In this document: piece by piece, positions 59,948 to 64,000 of the stretch
How the letters are laid out: the number at the start of each line of letters is the position of its first letter
How positions within the stretch are numbered: position 1 is the first letter of the stretch
Source: Coniferiporia sulphurascens
Lineage: Eukaryota > Basidiomycota > Agaricomycetes > Hymenochaetales > Hymenochaetaceae
Assembly: GCA_002794785.1 (NCBI GenBank)
Contig: NBBA01000001.1
Location: forward strand, 124,001-188,000
Direction: 5' to 3'
DNA length: 64,000 nucleotides
Translations under genes and position numbers: made by a program
The notes under the pieces: generated by a model
The model's input: only the letters and a program-made list of their open reading frames with translations
Told to the model about the DNA's origin: nothing
Database searches by the model: none

Positions 59948-60743
59948 GTAGATGCATTTCCTTTAAAGCGGACTGAGCACTGACCTTGGTTCGTGCTATG
60001 CATCAGATCGGGCTCGTTGTACATATTCTGAGCTCATGCTGCAATCACGCGCTCAATGTGGATCGACCGCTTGAGACGATGAGGATGATGGGAGAATGTA
60101 AAGAGCCCCCTTTCATCACTCGATCCTTTTATATCGTACCACACACCACATTTTCCTCTATCTCCATCATCATCTTTCTTCTCCCCTAGCAATCATTGTC
60201 GTGTATCGAGCCTTCGTCACCGTTTTTTCTCCCTGTCTGCTTTCCTTGCTTTGTCCGGACTCGAGTAAGTTGTTGTCACCGCACCCCGTAATTTATCGCA
60301 TCGTTGCTGCTCCCCATAGTTTTCGTCGCAAAGGCAGAAAGACCTAATTCGACCTCGTTCCTGCAGTTTTGCACTGTTCGTCGTCGATCGATGTCAGTAT
60401 CGTCGTATCGATCCCATTTGTACTCGTATATCCTTTGTCTCACCTGGCATGTAATTATTCGCGCAGCTTGTCATTTTCCTTCAGTCATTTCCTTACATCC
60501 GTGCCGGGTCGAATAATGTATATCGCCCGGCAAATCATAACGAACTAGTGTATCATCAGCGTCCGGCTGAGGCTCAGGCAGCGAAACGAGCCTTCCACGC
60601 GAAACAGAAGCCGTCAGGTAGACCGTAAGTCCGAGAAGAAGGAAATTGTACGCTGCCAATCGATTCCCGTCGTTTGCGTGGCAAATCTTACGTAATACGA
60701 AAATCGCAGCTGTCGGTCACTGGCACCGAGTAAGCTTACACCG
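59948..60743. other. Non-coding part of inverted arm 2
   Basis: No gene. It matches arm 1 about 51,420-52,160 inverted, including CGGGCTCGTTGTACATATTC near 60,009. Confidence 0.5.
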
Positions 60744-61058
60744 TCAGCCATCTTCATTGGCAAGCCTATGTTGCTTCAAAAAGTCCCTCCAGAAGTGAAT
60801 CGGGTTATCTAAGCGCAGAAGCATCGTTAGGACACTAGACCCTGTCTGCTCCACATTGGCACCATCTCGTCTCTTAATCCGCTTTGACGCGTCCGAACGT
60901 GGTTTCGCATCAATATTCATAGCTTCCCACTGGTACTTTTTAGGAATGCGTACATCTTGATACCTTAGGGTACTAATTAACTCCGGTGACACTGACAGCG
61001 AGCTTCGTCGGTGTCGAAATTTGCGGGATCTACGGATGTAACCTGCCAAATGTGGCAT
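60744..61058 (-). CDS. Small hypothetical protein, arm 2
   Basis: 104 codons starting MPHLAGYIRRSRKFRHRRSS, basic N-terminus, ending with SVLTMLLRLDNPIHFWRDFL. Conservation of both ends in arm 1 (51127-51420) suggests it was once coding, though it may be a fragment of a larger gene. No domain recognised. Confidence 0.35.
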   Translation of the reverse strand: MPHLAGYIRRSRKFRHRRSSLSVSPELISTLRYQDVRIPKKYQWEAMNIDAKPRSDASKRIKRRDGANVEQTGSSVLTMLLRLDNPIHFWRDFLKQHRLANEDG

Positions 61059-61420
61059 GTCATCCCCGTTCCTTGCCGTTGCCGTGCTCCACGCCTATGT
61101 TGCTTCTCTGCAGCTCTTGTGGAATTGCACGCTCACCGTGTTTACTAACGCGAAGTTAGCGAGGCCTAAGTAAGGAAATATGTAATCCTGGATGCGCTGC
61201 CACACTCGTCCGCCTCCATCGGGATATTGTCACCTGCGACCTGGCGCAACTTTCAAATTAGCGTGGTCTACGCTTTACTTCTTCATCTCGACAGCTATCC
61301 TTTCTGTCTTCCCCTTCCTTATCTCCATCCTCCGCCCTCGCTCCACTTCCATCGGTCCTAGCGTACTCCGAGCGTGCACTTCCGTACTCCGGTATCTCAA
61401 ACTCAGTCCCCCTCTTCTCG

Positions 61421-62651
61421 GTAAGCGTAAGCCCGCTCGATGATCTCATTTTCCGTACATGCCTTGTTAGCTCACATACAAAGATCCAACAAATCAATAG
61501 TAGCAAAAAGGTAACTCAAACTTTCGTGCAGGAATCGAAAAGTCGCAAACGCAGGTTTAGTCCCTCGGCGTCGCATGCGGTGCACCCAAGTCCCCTTCGG
61601 TAAGTCATTTCGTACTCTCCTGCAAATAGACTTCCTCTTAGAGCTCAGGCTCAATCTTCGTTTGATACATGCCCGTAGAAATTAAAGTGCTGTTTCGAGT
61701 CTGGACGGTGGCATAGATGCAGCCTTCGGCCGCATAATGAACGCTCCCATCATGACAGCCAGTTACAATTGTGTTTATAGCACCATATATCCCGAAACAA
61801 CCCCAGCGCCTGTATAAATTATAACGCAAACAAGACGAACCGTTCGGAGGGGGTCGTTCATCATCGAACAAAAGAACGTGCAATCAAGCCGAGTTATAAT
61901 TGTCATCCAGACCTTCCCTATAGGTTTCTGCATCTTATACGGTGAGCGTCACCTTCTTTCATTGGTGCTACTTGCTTCCTCTAGTATGTATTTGCCTCCG
62001 AACGCTCGTGGCATTACCAAGCGCACCGGACTGAACAAAAATGAAAGGATTGGGTCCCTAGACCTTACTATATTAAGATCCTGGGCCGACTCGTAACTGG
62101 GAAAGGGTCATAGCATGCCTGTATCTGGTTCGGTACTAGGTTTCATCCTTCATCAAATCAGGGAAGTAGAAGCTCTTTTTTGAGTTATAAAATAGATCAG
62201 ACGCTCAGCTGGTAAATGTTCTCTCCATACTCAACTATGAACTGAGAATTTATATATAGGTGTAACAACTTGAAAGCTAGTTTCGGCTTTTCTTCGTGTA
62301 TCGCACAGTTACAAGAAATAAACTAGGGACAAAAATGTGTAGTAACGGGCTGAAGATGAGACGTCACTTGTTCAGTTCATCAGCTTCTATCCTAGTGTCT
62401 GATACGTGTCCTAAATTACCGACATCAGGCTGGCGAAAATGTATGAACATATGATGCGTCCAGCTTACAACCTGAGGAACCCCTTTGCTATTATTGTCTC
62501 ATCGCGAAAGGCATAAAAAGACTCGACCTCCTAGACTCTCCCATATAGGCTCCACTCTGCCTTCAGTTTCAATCGACTCAATCGTCCTAAGCGTGTTCTT
62601 ACATTCACCACGCGCAACATACACACTTTTCTACCTGCTTCACTACATACA
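61421..62651. other. Spacer and promoter region before DUF6533 copy 6
   Basis: No gene I can support. CATATAGG at 62542-62549 occupies the place of the family TATA box. Confidence 0.4.
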
Positions 62652-64000
62652 ATGCTATCTCCACGATCCGGCGTAGAGCCTCTTGATCCTAGCGAAGTCG
62701 CATTCGATCTCTCCTTTTTCGAAGAAGCGATGTACGTCGAAGTCGCGATCGCTACCATTCTTTGCTACGATACCAGTTAAGTCTAGCAAAATCGATTTAC
62801 TGAAAGCTAACCTGACTTTTCTCAGTCAGTACACTTGACAACGAGGCGTGTTGTTTTCTGGTATTCGATTGTTATTCCGTTGACCATATTTCCTCGACAA
62901 CTTAGATCAAATACTTTTGGGTGATTATTCTAGTTGCTGTTTTCTCCGACTGCTTACTGATGCAAAATGGCTATACGAAGAGTTCACCCCGCAAGACCGT
63001 CAGTATTATCTACTTTGTCGTAAGTAACTACCACACTTGTCGCGCCTCGAAATCGGACACGGGAATCTGACTAAGTGCGTGCGTTTTGACAGAATCGTTA
63101 CGTCGGAATTATCTCGGTATTTGCGAATTTGACGTGTGAGCTCATCATGTCAGATAACCTGGCTCAAAGACTAGATTTACTGAACTAAAAGAAACCCAGT
63201 TTATTACTACCACACGGATATTAAACTGTAAGTGTACCATGGACTCACCATTTGGACTACCCTGAAGCGATGTCTTCCAGATGTAAAGTGACCAGTCTCT
63301 CAATTCATGGCGATAAGTTAACAAGGATAAAGGCAATTATTCCTCTTGGGCTGGATACGCAGGAGGTAAGCATATATCTGTTGTTTGTGGCGAAGGTAAA
63401 CGTTCTCAACGTTGATTTGAATTCAGACTGGATGACCATTGTCCTAATAGACTGTATGTATGGTCCCTTCGATTCCGATCAATGTTTTACCACGGTACTT
63501 GTCGCAGACATTCTATTGATAAGAGTCCTTGCGTTGTGGTCTGAGGGTATGTATATAGCTCCACTTGAAATCCGCTACTGAAATTAGGTCATCGCATCTC
63601 ATGATCCAACAGCAAAGAAATTGGCCATGTGCCTAAAAGTCGTATTCACTATAGAATCCGCCTTCATGCTAGCGGTCTGGATCAGCATGACTATATTACA
63701 GGAAAGTAAGTAACTCCCCTTCGACCTCAGGTACATTACTCACTGACAGCGCCGGAATAGTATCTATAGCAGGTGCGGGAGATATCACGTTTTGCAGCAG
63801 CGACAAAAATGTCTCCCCTTTACTTGAGACTCTTTACTGGTGCGTAACACGAAGTCAAAGTCACAGAGGAACTTCATATGTATTTACGCCATGACAGGTC
63901 CGTCTCGCTTTCATTTGAGCTCACCTTGATGGGTTTAGCCCTCTACAAAGCTGCTCATTTCTGGCGAGAATCTGCCGGATTCAACGGCCTCGAGCTTGTT
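62652..64000 (+). CDS. DUF6533-type membrane protein, copy 6 (runs off the window)
   Basis: Starts MLSPRSGVEPLDPSEVAF with a 124-nt first exon (to 62775). Found in order: ISTLDNE followed by a GC donor (GCGTGT), IKYFW, SSPRKTVSIIYFV, NRYVGIISVFANLT, YYYHTDIK, SWAGYAG, WMTIVLID, VLALWSE, KKLAMCLKVVFTIESAFML, SIAGAGDITFC and the start of exon 13 (SLSFELTLMGLALYKAAHFW) at the edge. The acceptor for the 20-nt exon before 63284 has lost its AG at the expected spot. The nearest AG leaves 15 nt and would shift the frame. The last exon lies beyond the window. Confidence 0.6.

Larger units (their letters stand above)
57340..61420 (-). repeat. Inverted duplication, arm 2
   Basis: Reverse-complement partner of about 50,800-54,800. 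The inner end is marked by CCATATAAGGGGATATTACT near 57,360-57,382. The outer end is marked by CTCGCTCCACTTCCATCGG-like sequence near 61,340, matching 50,880-50,900 inverted. Confidence 0.85.

Overview
The window looks like an accessory, repeat-rich stretch of a basidiomycete (Agaricomycetes) chromosome. Genes carry many short GT-AG introns, there are several DUF6533-type membrane-protein genes, an LTR/Copia retrotransposon and fungal NCS1, MFS and ABCC transporters. There is no operon structure. I recognised no rRNA, tRNA or CRISPR. An order such as Polyporales is possible but not shown by the sequence.

Layout. (1) 1-6.5 kb: an NCS1 purine/cytosine-type permease (+) facing, tail to tail, an MFS transporter (-) that carries two apparent single-base frameshifts. 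(2) 6.7-12.5 kb: unit A of a dispersed segmental duplication, holding a three-exon gene for a 794-residue protein of unknown function; unit B (32.7-38.1 kb) holds its 785-residue paralogue. (3) 14.1-21.8 kb: a tandem duplication of [small hypothetical gene (-), DUF6533 gene (+)]. (4) 23.25-29.72 kb: a complete but dead Copia element with 256-bp LTRs and a 5-bp target duplication, followed about 100 bp later by a related solo LTR with its own target duplication. (5) 30.6-31.9 kb: a decayed DSBA-like thioredoxin-fold gene. (6) 38.9-47.3 kb: a third DUF6533 gene and a full ABCC/MRP transporter of about 15 exons. (7) 48.8-64 kb: DUF6533 copies 4, 5 and 6 around a large inverted duplication, with arms of about 4 kb at roughly 50.8-54.8 and 57.3-61.4 kb. 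Each arm carries one copy of a gene for an unrecognised protein of about 680 residues.

The main theme is a six-member family of DUF6533-type membrane-protein genes, all on the + strand. Copies 1 and 2 splice by hand into 14 exons of identical lengths (124, 20, 15, 39, 43, 28, 20, 33, 27, 39, 93, 76, 141 and 229 nt), giving 308 residues. Nine exons are 43 nt or shorter and one encodes only five residues. The other copies follow the same plan but show GC donors, AT donors, lost acceptors or a stop.

A second theme is CpG decay in the retroelement: all five differences between its two LTRs are CpG versus TpG/CpA. No shared pathway links the genes; what unites the region is repeated duplication, transposition and gene decay.
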